A stretch of 64,000 bases of DNA, taken from assembly GCF_003399645.1 (NCBI RefSeq), contig NZ_NBXD01000020.1, positions 62,001 to 126,000 on the forward strand, read 5' to 3'. This DNA comes from Subtercola boreus (lineage in GTDB: Bacteria; Actinomycetota; Actinomycetes; Actinomycetales; Microbacteriaceae). Every line of letters begins with the position of its first letter. Positions within the stretch are counted from its first letter, which is position 1. A program made the translations under genes and the position numbers. The notes beneath the pieces were generated by a model. It had not been told where the DNA came from and made no database searches. It saw nothing but the letters and a program-made list of their open reading frames with translations. Positions 1 through 10,726 of this stretch are shown here, in pieces.

Positions 1-2554
<2,554 letters not shown>

Positions 2555-2558
<4 letters not shown>

Positions 2559-2968
2559 TGGACGGATTCCGCCTCGTCGCCGAGCAACGCCTGGTAGTCG
2601 GCGTAGTTCAGCAGTTCGGGAAGCTCGGTGTACTCGACGCGGATCAGCCAGCCTTCGCCGTAGGGGTCGCTGTTCACCAGCTCGGGCGCATCCTCGACGG
2701 CCGCGTTCTTCTCGAGGACGGTGCCGTTCACGGGGGCGAAGAGCTCGCCCACCGACTTGGTGGACTCGATCTCGCCCACGACCGCGCCGTCGGCGATCTC
2801 GACGCCGGCATCGGGCAGGTCGACGAAGACCACGTCGCCGAGCTTGTCGGCGGCGTAGGCCGTGATGCCGATGGTGGCGCTCGGTGCCGTTCCGGCCTCA
2901 GCGTCAGCGGGCGCGAGGCGCACCCATTCGTGCTCGGCGGTGAAGCGCAGCTGGTCGAAGTCGGTCAC
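2555..2968 (-). CDS. gcvH: glycine cleavage system H protein
   Basis: Lipoyl carrier protein that shuttles the aminomethyl and dihydrolipoyl groups between GcvP, GcvT and the L protein. At 137 residues it is slightly longer than the usual 125-130. The lipoylation motif [10 protein letters not shown] is present with the lysine at about residue 71, followed by the typical [13 protein letters not shown] strand. The extra length is a short Ala/Glu-rich insert after EHEWVRL (about residues 20-32). The GTG start lies 1 nt after the gcvT stop, and the stop overlaps the gcvP start, so gcvT-gcvH-gcvP is one transcript. Confidence 0.95.
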
Positions 2969-2969
2969 G

Positions 2970-4274
2970 TCAGTCTCTCTCTCGGCGGTAGAACGGCAGG
3001 GTGGTGACGCGGAAGGCGAGGCGCTTTCCGCGGATGTCGATGGCGACCTCGGTGCCGACAGCGGCGAACGCGGGGTCGACGTAGGCCATGGCGACCGGGT
3101 GGCCGAGGGTGGGCGACAGTACGCCGCTGGTGACGAGGCCGACAGGGGCCGCTGCGTCGGCTGCAGCTGCTGCTGCGCCGGGGTCGGCTCCGGCGTCGGC
3201 TCCGGATGTCGCGGGGGCGAAGATCTCGTAGTCGGCACGGGCCGCGCGCTTCCCCTCGCCCACCAGGCCCACGAGCACGCGCCCGGGCACGGCCGTGTCG
3301 TTCGCCGCGTCGCGCTCGAGCGCCTCACGACCGACGAAGTCGCCCTTGGCGAGGTTCGGCACCCGGCCGAGGCCCGCCTGGGCGGGTTTTGTGTCGAGCC
3401 CCAGCTCGTGGCCGTAGAGCGGCATGCCGGCCTCGAGCCGCAGGGTGTCGCGCGAGGCGAGACCGGCGGGAACGAGCCCGTGTGGCTCGCCGGCGATGAC
3501 CAGGTCTCTCCAGAGCGCCGACGCCAGGGCCGCCGGAACGTACAGCTCGAAACCGTCTTCCCCGGTGTAGCCGGTGCGGGCGACGAACAGCGGTTGGCCC
3601 GCGTACTCGGCGTCGACCGACCAGTAGTACTTCAGTGTGTCGAGGGGGTGCAGCCGATCATCCGGAGCCCCTGCGGGCGCCGTCAGGAAATGGATGCCCG
3701 GCACGGCCTGCACGATGGCCCGCGCCTTCGGGCCCTGCACCGCGATCAGAGCGGTGTCGTCACTCTCGTCGGTGACCGACGTGTCGAAGGAGGCCGCGCG
3801 CTCGAGAAGGGCGCCGAGCGCCTGGTATTGGTTGCCCGCGTTGGCCACGACGAGAAAGTCTGTGTCGCCGCGGCGGTAGACCACGAGGTCGTCGACGATG
3901 CCGGCGTCGGGCGTGAGGAGCAGGCTGTACTTCGCCTGGCCGATCGCGATCGCCGAGAGCCTGCCGGCGAGGGCGTAGTCGAGGAAGGCGGCGGCCTCGG
4001 GCCCCTGCACGCGGATCTCGGCCATGTGGGACAGATCGAAGATGCCCGCCGACTCACGAACCGCCCGGTGCTCGGCGAGGTCGCTCGAGTAACGCACGGG
4101 CATCTGCCAGCCCGCGAAGTCGGTGAAGCCCGCGCCCGCAGCGACGTGCACCTCATTCAGTGGCGAGAGCACCAGGGGTTCGGAAGGCGTGGCGGTCGCG
4201 TCGAGGAGGGTCGCGTCGGGCGAGGCGATGACGGGCTGGGGGTCTGCAGCGTGCTGGCCCGGACTGTCTGGCAT
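2970..4274 (-). CDS. gcvT: glycine cleavage system T protein (aminomethyltransferase)
   Basis: Tetrahydrofolate-dependent aminomethyltransferase that releases ammonia and 5,10-methylene-THF from the aminomethyl group held on GcvH. Protein of 434 residues. Family features seen: [13 protein letters not shown] near residue 50, the [13 protein letters not shown] block, [13 protein letters not shown], and [17 protein letters not shown]. An Ala/Asp-rich insert near residue 365 lengthens the C-terminal barrel relative to shorter homologues. The chosen ATG has AGGAGAA a few bases upstream. An open frame continues further 5' but runs into the riboswitch, so it is not coding. First gene of the operon, so expression should respond to glycine. 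Confidence 0.96.
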   Translation of the reverse strand: MPDSPGQHAADPQPVIASPDATLLDATATPSEPLVLSPLNEVHVAAGAGFTDFAGWQMPVRYSSDLAEHRAVRESAGIFDLSHMAEIRVQGPEAAAFLDYALAGRLSAIAIGQAKYSLLLTPDAGIVDDLVVYRRGDTDFLVVANAGNQYQALGALLERAASFDTSVTDESDDTALIAVQGPKARAIVQAVPGIHFLTAPAGAPDDRLHPLDTLKYYWSVDAEYAGQPLFVARTGYTGEDGFELYVPAALASALWRDLVIAGEPHGLVPAGLASRDTLRLEAGMPLYGHELGLDTKPAQAGLGRVPNLAKGDFVGREALERDAANDTAVPGRVLVGLVGEGKRAARADYEIFAPATSGADAGADPGAAAAAADAAAPVGLVTSGVLSPTLGHPVAMAYVDPAFAAVGTEVAIDIRGKRLAFRVTTLPFYRRERD

Positions 4275-4371
4275 GAGTTCTCCTGGTCTCGACCGGCGTG
4301 CCGGCCGGCCGCGGGAGGCGGAACGGCGGGCAGGCTGATGAACGTGACGGACGGCCAGTCGGCCACCCTCG

Positions 4372-4574
4372 AACTCCCCCTCTGTCATGGTGCCTGAGAG
4401 TTTCACCGCACGCGCCTGGCGCGAGCGGCTTTCACCGTGGGCGAGCCCCCACCTGTTCGGCAGGACTTCTTTTCAGAGCGGCCAGTTCGACGCGGTACGC
4501 ATACCTGAGAGATTGGTGGAGAGACTTGCTCCTTCGGTGCCCCCCTGGTTCTGGGGCTCTCCCGCGACGACCTT
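4372..4574 (-). promoter_or_regulatory. tandem glycine riboswitch upstream of gcvT
   Basis: The minus strand carries two glycine-aptamer-like modules in a row. The first (about 4491-4572) has GCGGGAGAG, CACCGAAGGAGCAAG and ATCTCTCAGG. The second (about 4372-4465) has CACGGTGAAAGCC, GTGAAACTCTCAGG and GACAGAGGGGGA. CTCTCAGG and the trailing GACAGAGG are hallmarks of the glycine riboswitch. Its place about 100 nt ahead of gcvT is the expected location for switching on glycine breakdown when glycine is plentiful. Edges are approximate. Confidence 0.93.
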
Positions 4575-4646
4575 GTGGCCAGCAGTATTCAGTTGGAATG
4601 GTGCAGCGTGCTCGCCCAGTTTAGCGGTCGACGTGCTGCGACCGCA
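4575..4646. other. short intergenic stretch, promoter side of the gcv riboswitch
   Basis: Between the riboswitch 5' edge and the end of the copC-like gene. It should contain the gcv promoter on the minus strand, but no clear -35/-10 pair was identified by eye and no reading frame is supported. Confidence 0.4.
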
Positions 4647-5360
4647 TCACGTGCGGCGGATGCGTCGCATGACGATCACGACAACCGCCGAGAGCACCGC
4701 GACGATGCCGACGATCAGCGCAATCAACAGCGGAACCGTCAGAGCAGAGTGATCGGTCTGCCCGGCGGGCGCCGAGTTCAGGATGGTCATCGTCGGCTCG
4801 GGCACAGCGTTCAGGGGCAGGGTGCCCGGCTCGACCGGCGCCGCGGTGGCCGTTGCGCTCTCGAGCCCCGACGATGTGGACTGCGCCGTACCCGACCATG
4901 CATCGCCGCAGGTCGGCGAGTACGTCATGGCGGTGGTCGTGGCCGTGGGCATCGACGGCTTCCATTCGAAGGTGTAGGTGCCGGAGGTGGGGTGCCCGTC
5001 GGACGAGACGACCTGCCAGGTCACGAGGTACTCCCCCGACTCACCGAGCGCGACATCGGTCGAGACGGAGTCTCCGTCGATGCTGACGCAACCGGATTCG
5101 TGGTGGCCGTCGTCGATGTCGGTCACGGTCATCAGGGCCACCGCGCCCGCACCCATCAGGATGTCGTCGCTGAACGTCATCGACACCGTCTTGATCGGCT
5201 CGGTGAGCACCTCGCCGTCGTCGGGGGTGGACGACACCACCACGTCGTGCGCCAGCGCGGGCGAGGCCGCCCCGGCACCGGCCACGACCCCTGCGAAGAC
5301 GAGCCCCACGAGCAGCGAGACGGCTGCCCGACGACGCGATTCGAGGGAGAAAGTTGGCAC
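4647..5360 (-). CDS. CopC-domain copper resistance protein, membrane anchored
   Basis: Predicted exported copper-binding protein of 237 residues. The N terminus has basic residues followed by a hydrophobic segment (LLVGLVFAGVVAGAGAA) and an AHDVVVSSTP cleavage/CopC start, which would leave a histidine at the mature N terminus as in CopC proteins. The CopC fold follows to about residue 140 and ends in SSDGHPTSGTYTFEW. A low-complexity Thr/Ala linker leads to a C-terminal membrane helix (VPLLIALIVGIVAVLSAVV) with a basic tail. No copD or DUF1775 partner lies next to it here. A TATCGT hexamer 6 nt before the GTG start suggests a leaderless transcript. Confidence 0.88.
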   Translation of the reverse strand: MPTFSLESRRRAAVSLLVGLVFAGVVAGAGAASPALAHDVVVSSTPDDGEVLTEPIKTVSMTFSDDILMGAGAVALMTVTDIDDGHHESGCVSIDGDSVSTDVALGESGEYLVTWQVVSSDGHPTSGTYTFEWKPSMPTATTTAMTYSPTCGDAWSGTAQSTSSGLESATATAAPVEPGTLPLNAVPEPTMTILNSAPAGQTDHSALTVPLLIALIVGIVAVLSAVVVIVMRRIRRT

Positions 5361-5372
5361 GCCTCAACGATA
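5361..5372 (-). promoter_or_regulatory. -10 element for the copC-like gene
   Basis: Minus-strand TATCGT (complement of 5367-5372) with a 6-nt gap to the GTG start at 5360. Confidence 0.5.
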
Positions 5373-5439
5373 ACCGCAGCGACCTCGGAGCCTCCTGCCG
5401 TGCGAGCGGATGCTCAGGCGACTGTCGGATTACGAAGCG

Positions 5440-6105
5440 TCAGGCCAGGTCTTCACCGGTCGAACCCGGGTCGCTCCCAGCCTCGCCGGCATCCGGCCAG
5501 ATCGTTCGGTAGGTCTCTTCGACGTCGCGGGTCAGCGCGATCACTGACGTGAGCAGTTCGCGCATGCTGGTCGACTGCAGCAGCTTCACCTGGTCGAGCG
5601 GGCCCACCGGGGCGAGGCCGGCGATCTGCCAGGCCGCGGCGCGGGGCTCCTCCGAGAGCTGCAGGTCGGCCGGCCACTCCTGTTCACCGTGCTCGGCCGC
5701 GAGTGCCAGAACGCTCCGCACCGCGATCTCGGCTTCGTCGCGGAGCGGCAGCAGGTCGTCGTGCCAGTCGAGCAGCGGGACGTCGGTGACCGAGGCCTCG
5801 GGATAGGGGTTGTCGGGCATCCATTCGTCGACGGTGAACCGCCTCGTGCCGACGGCCACGAGCACGACATACCCTTCGGGCGCTTCGAGCTGGGCGATCT
5901 GTGCCACCGTTCCGTGGCGGAAGCGCTGTTCGCCGCCGCCCACTTCCTGGCCGCGTTCGATGAGCACCACACCGAACTCCGAAGGCTCGGTCTCGAGCAC
6001 CTTCGAGAGCATGACGAGGTACCGCTCCTCGAACAGCCGCAACTGCAACGGCATGTAGGGGAACAGAACAGCACCGAGGGGGAAGATCGGCAGGGATTCG
6101 CTCAC
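5440..6105 (-). CDS. LON peptidase substrate-binding domain protein
   Basis: Stand-alone LON N-terminal-like domain of about 221 residues. It opens with LPIFPLGAVLFPYMPLQLRLFEERY, the signature of the domain, and lacks the AAA and protease parts of Lon. The role is unknown; proteins of this type are presumed to bind substrates or partners. The GTG at 6105 matches the family start just before LPIFPLG; an alternative GTG at 6123 adds six residues, and neither has a convincing ribosome binding site. Transcribed divergently from the patatin gene. Confidence 0.85.
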   Translation of the reverse strand: MSESLPIFPLGAVLFPYMPLQLRLFEERYLVMLSKVLETEPSEFGVVLIERGQEVGGGEQRFRHGTVAQIAQLEAPEGYVVLVAVGTRRFTVDEWMPDNPYPEASVTDVPLLDWHDDLLPLRDEAEIAVRSVLALAAEHGEQEWPADLQLSEEPRAAAWQIAGLAPVGPLDQVKLLQSTSMRELLTSVIALTRDVEETYRTIWPDAGEAGSDPGSTGEDLA

Positions 6106-6190
6106 CCGTTCAGGCAACCACACCCGCGCGGCCCTGCCAAGGGGGAGATCGGCTCACCACCTCGAGCGGCGTGGGCGTCTGTACCGGGAG

Positions 6191-6204
6191 TAGCGTTGTC
6201 GATC
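6191..6204 (+). promoter_or_regulatory. -10 element for the patatin gene
   Basis: TAGCGT at 6191-6196 with an 8-nt gap to the ATG at 6205. Confidence 0.55.
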
Positions 6205-7095
6205 ATGAGCGACGAAGACCTGCCGACCGACCGAAGCGGCACCCGCCGCGCCATTGTTCTGGGCGGAGGCGGCGTCGCCGGCATTGCCTGGGAGACCGGC
6301 CTGGTCTCCGGGCTGCTGGAGCTGGGCATCGACCTGCAGCGGGCAGACGTGGTCGTCGGCACCTCGGCGGGCTCCGTTGTGGGCGTCGGCCTGCTGGCGG
6401 GTTCGCTCGGCGCGAGCTATGATGCGCTGCTGGCAGACAGCGGTGCCCTCGATCCCGCACCGGGGGGCCCCGGTGACCGCGACCTCTCCCGAACGGTGAA
6501 GGCCATCATGGCCGGCTTCGCCAGCACCGAGGGCGAAGACGCCGCGCGGCGCAGTATCGGCGAACTGGCCCTCGAGGACTACCAGCGCTCCGACGACAGG
6601 GAGAGCCTCGCCCGAATCCGCCCTCTGCTGCCGCGCACCCAGTGGCCCGACGTCGAGCTGCGCATCACCGCCGTCGACGCGGAGACCGGCCGCTTCACCG
6701 TCTTCACCCGCGACCTGGATGTCGAGCTCACGAGCGCGGTCGCCGCCAGTTGCGCCGTGCCGGGCGTCTTCAAGCCCCTCACGATCAACGGTCATCCGTA
6801 CATGGACGGCGGGATGCGCTCGGCCACGAACGCCGACGTCGCCGCCGACTGCCAGGCGATCCTGGTGATCGCGTGCTCGGTCGAGGCGCCGGTGAGCGGC
6901 CTCGGCCCGACCCTGCCCGGCACCGTCGACACCCTGCGGGGCGCCAGCGACGTCTTCATCGTGCAGGCCGACGACGAGAGGACGGCGGCCTTCGGCACGA
7001 ACCCGCTCCTGCAGAGCACCGCCCGCGCCTCCGCCCGGGCCGGGCGCCGGCAGGCCTCAGCGGTCGCCGACGCCGTGCGGGCCTTCTGGGGCTGA
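6205..7095 (+). CDS. patatin-like phospholipase
   Basis: Putative cytoplasmic lipid acyl hydrolase of 296 residues with a Ser-Asp catalytic dyad. Seen: an oxyanion GGGGVAGIAWE loop near residues 20-30, the nucleophile elbow GTSAGS with Ser near residue 54, and the DGG motif (YMDGGMRS) with Asp near residue 201. No signal peptide is evident. The substrate is not predictable. Followed 59 bp later by the SURF1 gene, which has its own -10 element, so the two are probably separate transcripts. Confidence 0.9.
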   Translation: MSDEDLPTDRSGTRRAIVLGGGGVAGIAWETGLVSGLLELGIDLQRADVVVGTSAGSVVGVGLLAGSLGASYDALLADSGALDPAPGGPGDRDLSRTVKAIMAGFASTEGEDAARRSIGELALEDYQRSDDRESLARIRPLLPRTQWPDVELRITAVDAETGRFTVFTRDLDVELTSAVAASCAVPGVFKPLTINGHPYMDGGMRSATNADVAADCQAILVIACSVEAPVSGLGPTLPGTVDTLRGASDVFIVQADDERTAAFGTNPLLQSTARASARAGRRQASAVADAVRAFWG

Positions 7096-7142
7096 GGCAC
7101 CACCGCCCCCGAGCCCGCCGCTGCCCGAGCGCCGGGGAAGCG

Positions 7143-7154
7143 TATTCTGAAGGC
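7143..7154 (+). promoter_or_regulatory. -10 element for the SURF1 gene
   Basis: TATTCT at 7143-7148, 6 nt before the GTG at 7155. It is the reason for preferring that GTG over the internal ATG at 7287. Confidence 0.55.
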
Positions 7155-8300
7155 GTGGAGACGCGCACTGGATCCCCCCTCGACGAACGACGGGCCGAGC
7201 TGGAGCTGCGGCGCGCCGGTGGGCTGGCGAGGCCGGCCGCTCGGCCGGGCGGCACCGTCGCGGTCTACGACACCGTCACCGAGGGGATGGTCGGCCGCCA
7301 GTTCCTGCGCACCCGGCGGTGGATCGGGTTCATCGCCGCAGCCGTGCTGTTCGCGGTCGTCTGCGTTCTCCTCTCCCAGTGGCAGTTCGACCGCGGGCAG
7401 GAGGCCTCCGCCGAGAACAGCGTCGTTGCGACGAACTTCGCCGCCGCCGCCATACCGATTGCCTCGGCGCTTCCGGCTCTGTCGTCGTACGACGCCGGCC
7501 AGAACTGGCAGCGGGTCAGCGTCACCGGCGTCTACAGCACGGCGAGCGATCTCGTCGTGCGCAACCGCTCCAACGGCGGAGAGAACGGTTTCGAGGTCGT
7601 CACCCCCCTGCAGCTGGCCGACGGCTCCACCTTTCTCATCGACCGCGGTTGGGTCGCCCCCTCGACCGGCGACGCCCTTCTTCCCGGCCCGATTCCTGCC
7701 CCGGCCGCAGGCTCTGTGAACGTCGTGGTGCAGCTGAGACCGAGCGAGGCTCCCCTCGGTTCCGGCACGGCGAACGGCGGCCAGATCCAGTCGGTGACGC
7801 TGCCACGCCTCCAGCAGCAGACGGGCCTCGACCTCTACACCGGGGCGTACGGAGTGCTCGAGAGCCAGTCGCCGCCCGCGGCGCCCGGGCTCGCTCCGAT
7901 CCAGAGCACCATGCCCGTGCTGGATGTCGGCACGCACTACTCATATGCCCTGCAGTGGCTGTTCTTCGCGCTGATCGGCTTCATCGCGCTCGGGCTCGGC
8001 GCGCGCCGGGAATACCGTCGACTCAACTCCGACGACCCGCAGGAACGGATGCGCGCGGCCCTGCGCGTGAAGAAGAACGCGCGCAAGGCGTTCACCGACG
8101 AAGAGCTCGAAGACGAGGCGATCGACGGCTTCCTGCCGCTCACCCGGTGGGGCCTCCCCAGCGGCGCCTCCGTCCAAGCGACCTCGGGCGCCCTGGCGGC
8201 GAGGCTCCCGGATGCCGGCCCCGCAGCATCCGTCGCCCCACCGGAGGTCTACGTGCTCGAGCCCGCGCAGAAGCCCGAGCCGGGCGACAGCACCCCCTGA
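7155..8300 (+). CDS. SURF1 family cytochrome oxidase biogenesis protein
   Basis: Membrane protein linked to assembly of the aa3-type cytochrome c oxidase (heme a delivery). Two membrane helices flank an extracytoplasmic domain: WIGFIAAAVLFAVVCVLLSQWQF near the N terminus and YALQWLFFALIGFIALGLGARREYR near the C terminus. Family motifs include LIDRGWVAP and the second-helix tyrosine region. The C-terminal tail after the second helix is an extra cytoplasmic extension of about 90 residues. A GTG at 7155 sits behind a TATTCT -10. The ATG at 7287 (MVGRQFLRTRRW) begins where many SURF1 proteins begin and remains a fair alternative. Confidence 0.9.
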   Translation: METRTGSPLDERRAELELRRAGGLARPAARPGGTVAVYDTVTEGMVGRQFLRTRRWIGFIAAAVLFAVVCVLLSQWQFDRGQEASAENSVVATNFAAAAIPIASALPALSSYDAGQNWQRVSVTGVYSTASDLVVRNRSNGGENGFEVVTPLQLADGSTFLIDRGWVAPSTGDALLPGPIPAPAAGSVNVVVQLRPSEAPLGSGTANGGQIQSVTLPRLQQQTGLDLYTGAYGVLESQSPPAAPGLAPIQSTMPVLDVGTHYSYALQWLFFALIGFIALGLGARREYRRLNSDDPQERMRAALRVKKNARKAFTDEELEDEAIDGFLPLTRWGLPSGASVQATSGALAARLPDAGPAASVAPPEVYVLEPAQKPEPGDSTP

Positions 8301-8395
8301 CCGTCGCACGGGGCGGCGCGCAACGGGTTCCCCCGTCAGCGACTAACACAATTCGCCGCACGTGCAAGGCCCCGAACACCAGACCACCCGGAATC

Positions 8396-8408
8396 TAGGG
8401 TGGATCAC
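8396..8408 (+). promoter_or_regulatory. -10 element for the SDR-hydrolase-GMC operon
   Basis: TAGGGT at 8396-8401, 7 nt before the ATG at 8409. The in-frame GTG at 8400 overlaps this hexamer and is therefore rejected as the start. Confidence 0.55.
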
Positions 8409-9308
8409 ATGACGTCACGCGATCAGTACACCTTCGAGAACCCGGTCGAACGCTACAGTCGCGTCGAGCCGCCCGTGCAGCACCAGAGCGTACCCGGCGT
8501 TCAGGCGGAGATGACCCCCGTTCCCGACCTCGGCGAAGAGACCTACCGCGGCACCGGGCGTCTCACCGGCCGCAGGGCGCTGATCACCGGCGGCGACTCC
8601 GGCATCGGCGGAGCGACCGCGATCGCCTTCGCCCGCGAGGGGTCCGACGTCGTCATCGTGCATCTTCCCGGCGAGGAGGAGGATGCGGCGCACATCCTCC
8701 GCCTCATCGAGACGGCCGGCACGAAGGGCCACGCGATCGCCGCCGACATCACCGACGCCGCGCGCTGCCGTGCGATCGTCGACGAGGCCGTGGGCGTGCT
8801 CGGCGGTCTCGACATCCTCGTCAACAACGCCGGCAAGCAGGTCGCCGTCGAGCAGATCGAGGACCTCTCCGACGAGCAGTTCGAGCTGACGTTCCGAACC
8901 AATGTCTTCGCGAACTTCTGGGTGACCAAGGCCGCCCTCGCGCACCTTCCGGCGGGTGCCAGCATCATCAACACGGCGTCGCTGGAGGCCTACAAGCCCG
9001 CACCCGACCGCCTGGACTATGCGGCGACGAAGGCGGCGATCAACAACCTCTCGAAGGGGCTCGCCCAGCAGCTCGCGCCCCGCGGTATCCGCGTCAATGT
9101 GGTCGCCCCCGGCCCTGTCTGGACCGCTCTGCAGGTGTCGGGCGGCGTCACCGACGAGCAGATGAAGGCGTTCGACGACGAGAGCATCTACCAGCGCTCC
9201 GGGCAGCCGGCCGAGCTGGCGCCCGCCTACGTCTTTCTCGCCTCGGCCGAATCGAGCTATGTCTCGGGAGCCACGCTGAACGTCAACGGCGGCATGGTCA
9301 CTCCGTGA
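8409..9308 (+). CDS. SDR family oxidoreductase (general-stress-type)
   Basis: Classical short-chain dehydrogenase of 299 residues with an N-terminal extension of about 50 residues typical of the GSP39/YdaD-like group. Rossmann motif ITGGDSGIGGATA, NNAGKQ, and the catalytic pattern with YAATKAAINNL (Tyr-x-x-x-Lys). Cofactor and substrate cannot be read from the sequence. First gene of a three-gene operon; its stop overlaps the next start as GTGA, so it probably acts with the hydrolase fusion and GMC oxidoreductase downstream, or as a stress-induced companion. Confidence 0.88.
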   Translation: MTSRDQYTFENPVERYSRVEPPVQHQSVPGVQAEMTPVPDLGEETYRGTGRLTGRRALITGGDSGIGGATAIAFAREGSDVVIVHLPGEEEDAAHILRLIETAGTKGHAIAADITDAARCRAIVDEAVGVLGGLDILVNNAGKQVAVEQIEDLSDEQFELTFRTNVFANFWVTKAALAHLPAGASIINTASLEAYKPAPDRLDYAATKAAINNLSKGLAQQLAPRGIRVNVVAPGPVWTALQVSGGVTDEQMKAFDDESIYQRSGQPAELAPAYVFLASAESSYVSGATLNVNGGMVTP

Positions 9309-10726
9309 CGGGCACGATCTTCTTCCTCCCCGGGCTGGGCCTCGGGGCCGAGGCGGCCGCCCCGCTCGCCGCCGCGCTCGGCGACCGGTTCCGCGTCGTC
9401 GGCATCGACCTGCCGGGCCAGGGCGAGGCTCCGGATGCCGCGGACGGTTCGGTCGGCGCCCTGGCCGGTGCCGCCCTCGAGGCGATCGAAGCCGAGTCCG
9501 ACGGCGGGCCGTGGCTGCTGGTGGCCCACAGCATGGGCGGCAAGGTCGCGGCGCTCGTGATCTCCCGCGTGCTGGGAGGCCAGGCCAACGTCTTCGGGCT
9601 CGCCGGCGCCGTTCTCCTCGCGCCCTCCCCACCCACCCCGGAGCCCATGGACGACGGCAAGCGCGCCCAGATGCTCTCCTGGGCCGACGACGGCCCGCTC
9701 TCCGAGGCCGACGCCCGCGCATTCGTCGACCAGAATGTGGCGGCACCTCTCGGTGACAGCGACCAGCGGAACGCCGTGGGCCTCGTTCGGCGCACGTCGG
9801 CACTCTCCTGGCGTCGGTGGCTCAGTGAGGGCAGCCGCGAAGACGTCTCGGCGACGGTCGGCACGATCGACCTGCCCGTCGTCGTGTTGGCGGGCGAGGA
9901 AGACGTCGACCTCGGCGCCTCGGCGCAACCTGGCCTGCTCGGCCGGGTGTACCCCCGGGCGCGATTCGTGTCGCTTCCCGACACCGTGCACCTGCTGCCC
10001 TACGAGCGTGCCAGAGAGGTTGCGGCGGCGGTCGTCGAACTGTGGGAGTCGACCGTGTCGGTCTCGCCCGCGGTCCCACCGCACTGGGGACGTGTGGTCG
10101 CCTCCGACCGCACCCCCGTCGAGGCGCGCGCGCTGTTGGCGCGGCGCGCGATCGCCGACGACGTGCACTACGAGCCCCGGGCGCTGTCTGCCGCACAGCT
10201 CACCACCCTCGGCGCACTCGCCGACCGAGTGGTTCCGCAGCCCGAGGGGCGCCGGATCGACCTCGCCGCCCGTGTCGACGCCGAGCTCGCCTCGGGCAGT
10301 GGCGACGGGTGGCGGCCCGCGGGACTTCCCGACGATGCATCCGCCTACCGGCTCGGGCTCGACGCCCTCGCCGCAGTCTGGCCCGCCGGTGAGGCAGAGC
10401 AGAACGCCCTGGTCGCGCGGATCGTCGACGGCGAATCGATCGAGGGTGCGCCGTGGAGCGACGACCTGCTGCGGCTGTGGTTCGAGGATGCGCGCAACGA
10501 CCTCGTGCGCAACTGGCTGGCGCATCCTGCCTCGCTCGCGCGCGTGGGCTACGACGGCTTTGCGACCAGCGGTCCGGGAGCCGGGCCCGCCGGGTACGTC
10601 GAGCTGGCCGCCGGCACCCGTGATCCGTGGGAACCCGACGACCTCGGCGCTCTCGCCTCCGGGCACGATGACCCGAAAACCGACACTGACCCCGGTGCTC
10701 TCACCGGCAGGGAGAACACCGCGTGA
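9305..10726 (+). CDS. alpha/beta hydrolase fused to gluconate-2-dehydrogenase subunit 3-like domain
   Basis: Two-domain protein of 473 residues. Residues 1-250 form an alpha/beta hydrolase: FFLPGLGLG, GIDLPGQGE, the nucleophile elbow VAHSMGGK (Ser near 76), LAGEED, and DTVHLLPYE (catalytic His near 229). After a linker of about 40 residues, residues 294-460 look like the small subunit of GMC-type gluconate 2-dehydrogenases: LSAAQLTTLGALADRVVPQ, FEDARNDLVRNWLAHPASLARVGYDGF and a final PAGYVEL. In that family the small subunit normally has a Tat signal and travels with the flavin subunit; no signal is seen here. Both neighbours overlap by 4 bp, and the following gene is a GMC oxidoreductase, the expected partner. 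The fusion suggests ester or lactone hydrolysis coupled to sugar or polyol oxidation. Domain calls are firm; the joint function is inference. Confidence 0.8.
   Translation: MTGTIFFLPGLGLGAEAAAPLAAALGDRFRVVGIDLPGQGEAPDAADGSVGALAGAALEAIEAESDGGPWLLVAHSMGGKVAALVISRVLGGQANVFGLAGAVLLAPSPPTPEPMDDGKRAQMLSWADDGPLSEADARAFVDQNVAAPLGDSDQRNAVGLVRRTSALSWRRWLSEGSREDVSATVGTIDLPVVVLAGEEDVDLGASAQPGLLGRVYPRARFVSLPDTVHLLPYERAREVAAAVVELWESTVSVSPAVPPHWGRVVASDRTPVEARALLARRAIADDVHYEPRALSAAQLTTLGALADRVVPQPEGRRIDLAARVDAELASGSGDGWRPAGLPDDASAYRLGLDALAAVWPAGEAEQNALVARIVDGESIEGAPWSDDLLRLWFEDARNDLVRNWLAHPASLARVGYDGFATSGPGAGPAGYVELAAGTRDPWEPDDLGALASGHDDPKTDTDPGALTGRENTA

Noticed and set aside
8400-8402. GTG at 8400 as the SDR start
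   Set aside because: It overlaps the TAGGGT -10 hexamer; the ATG at 8409 is at the expected leaderless distance.
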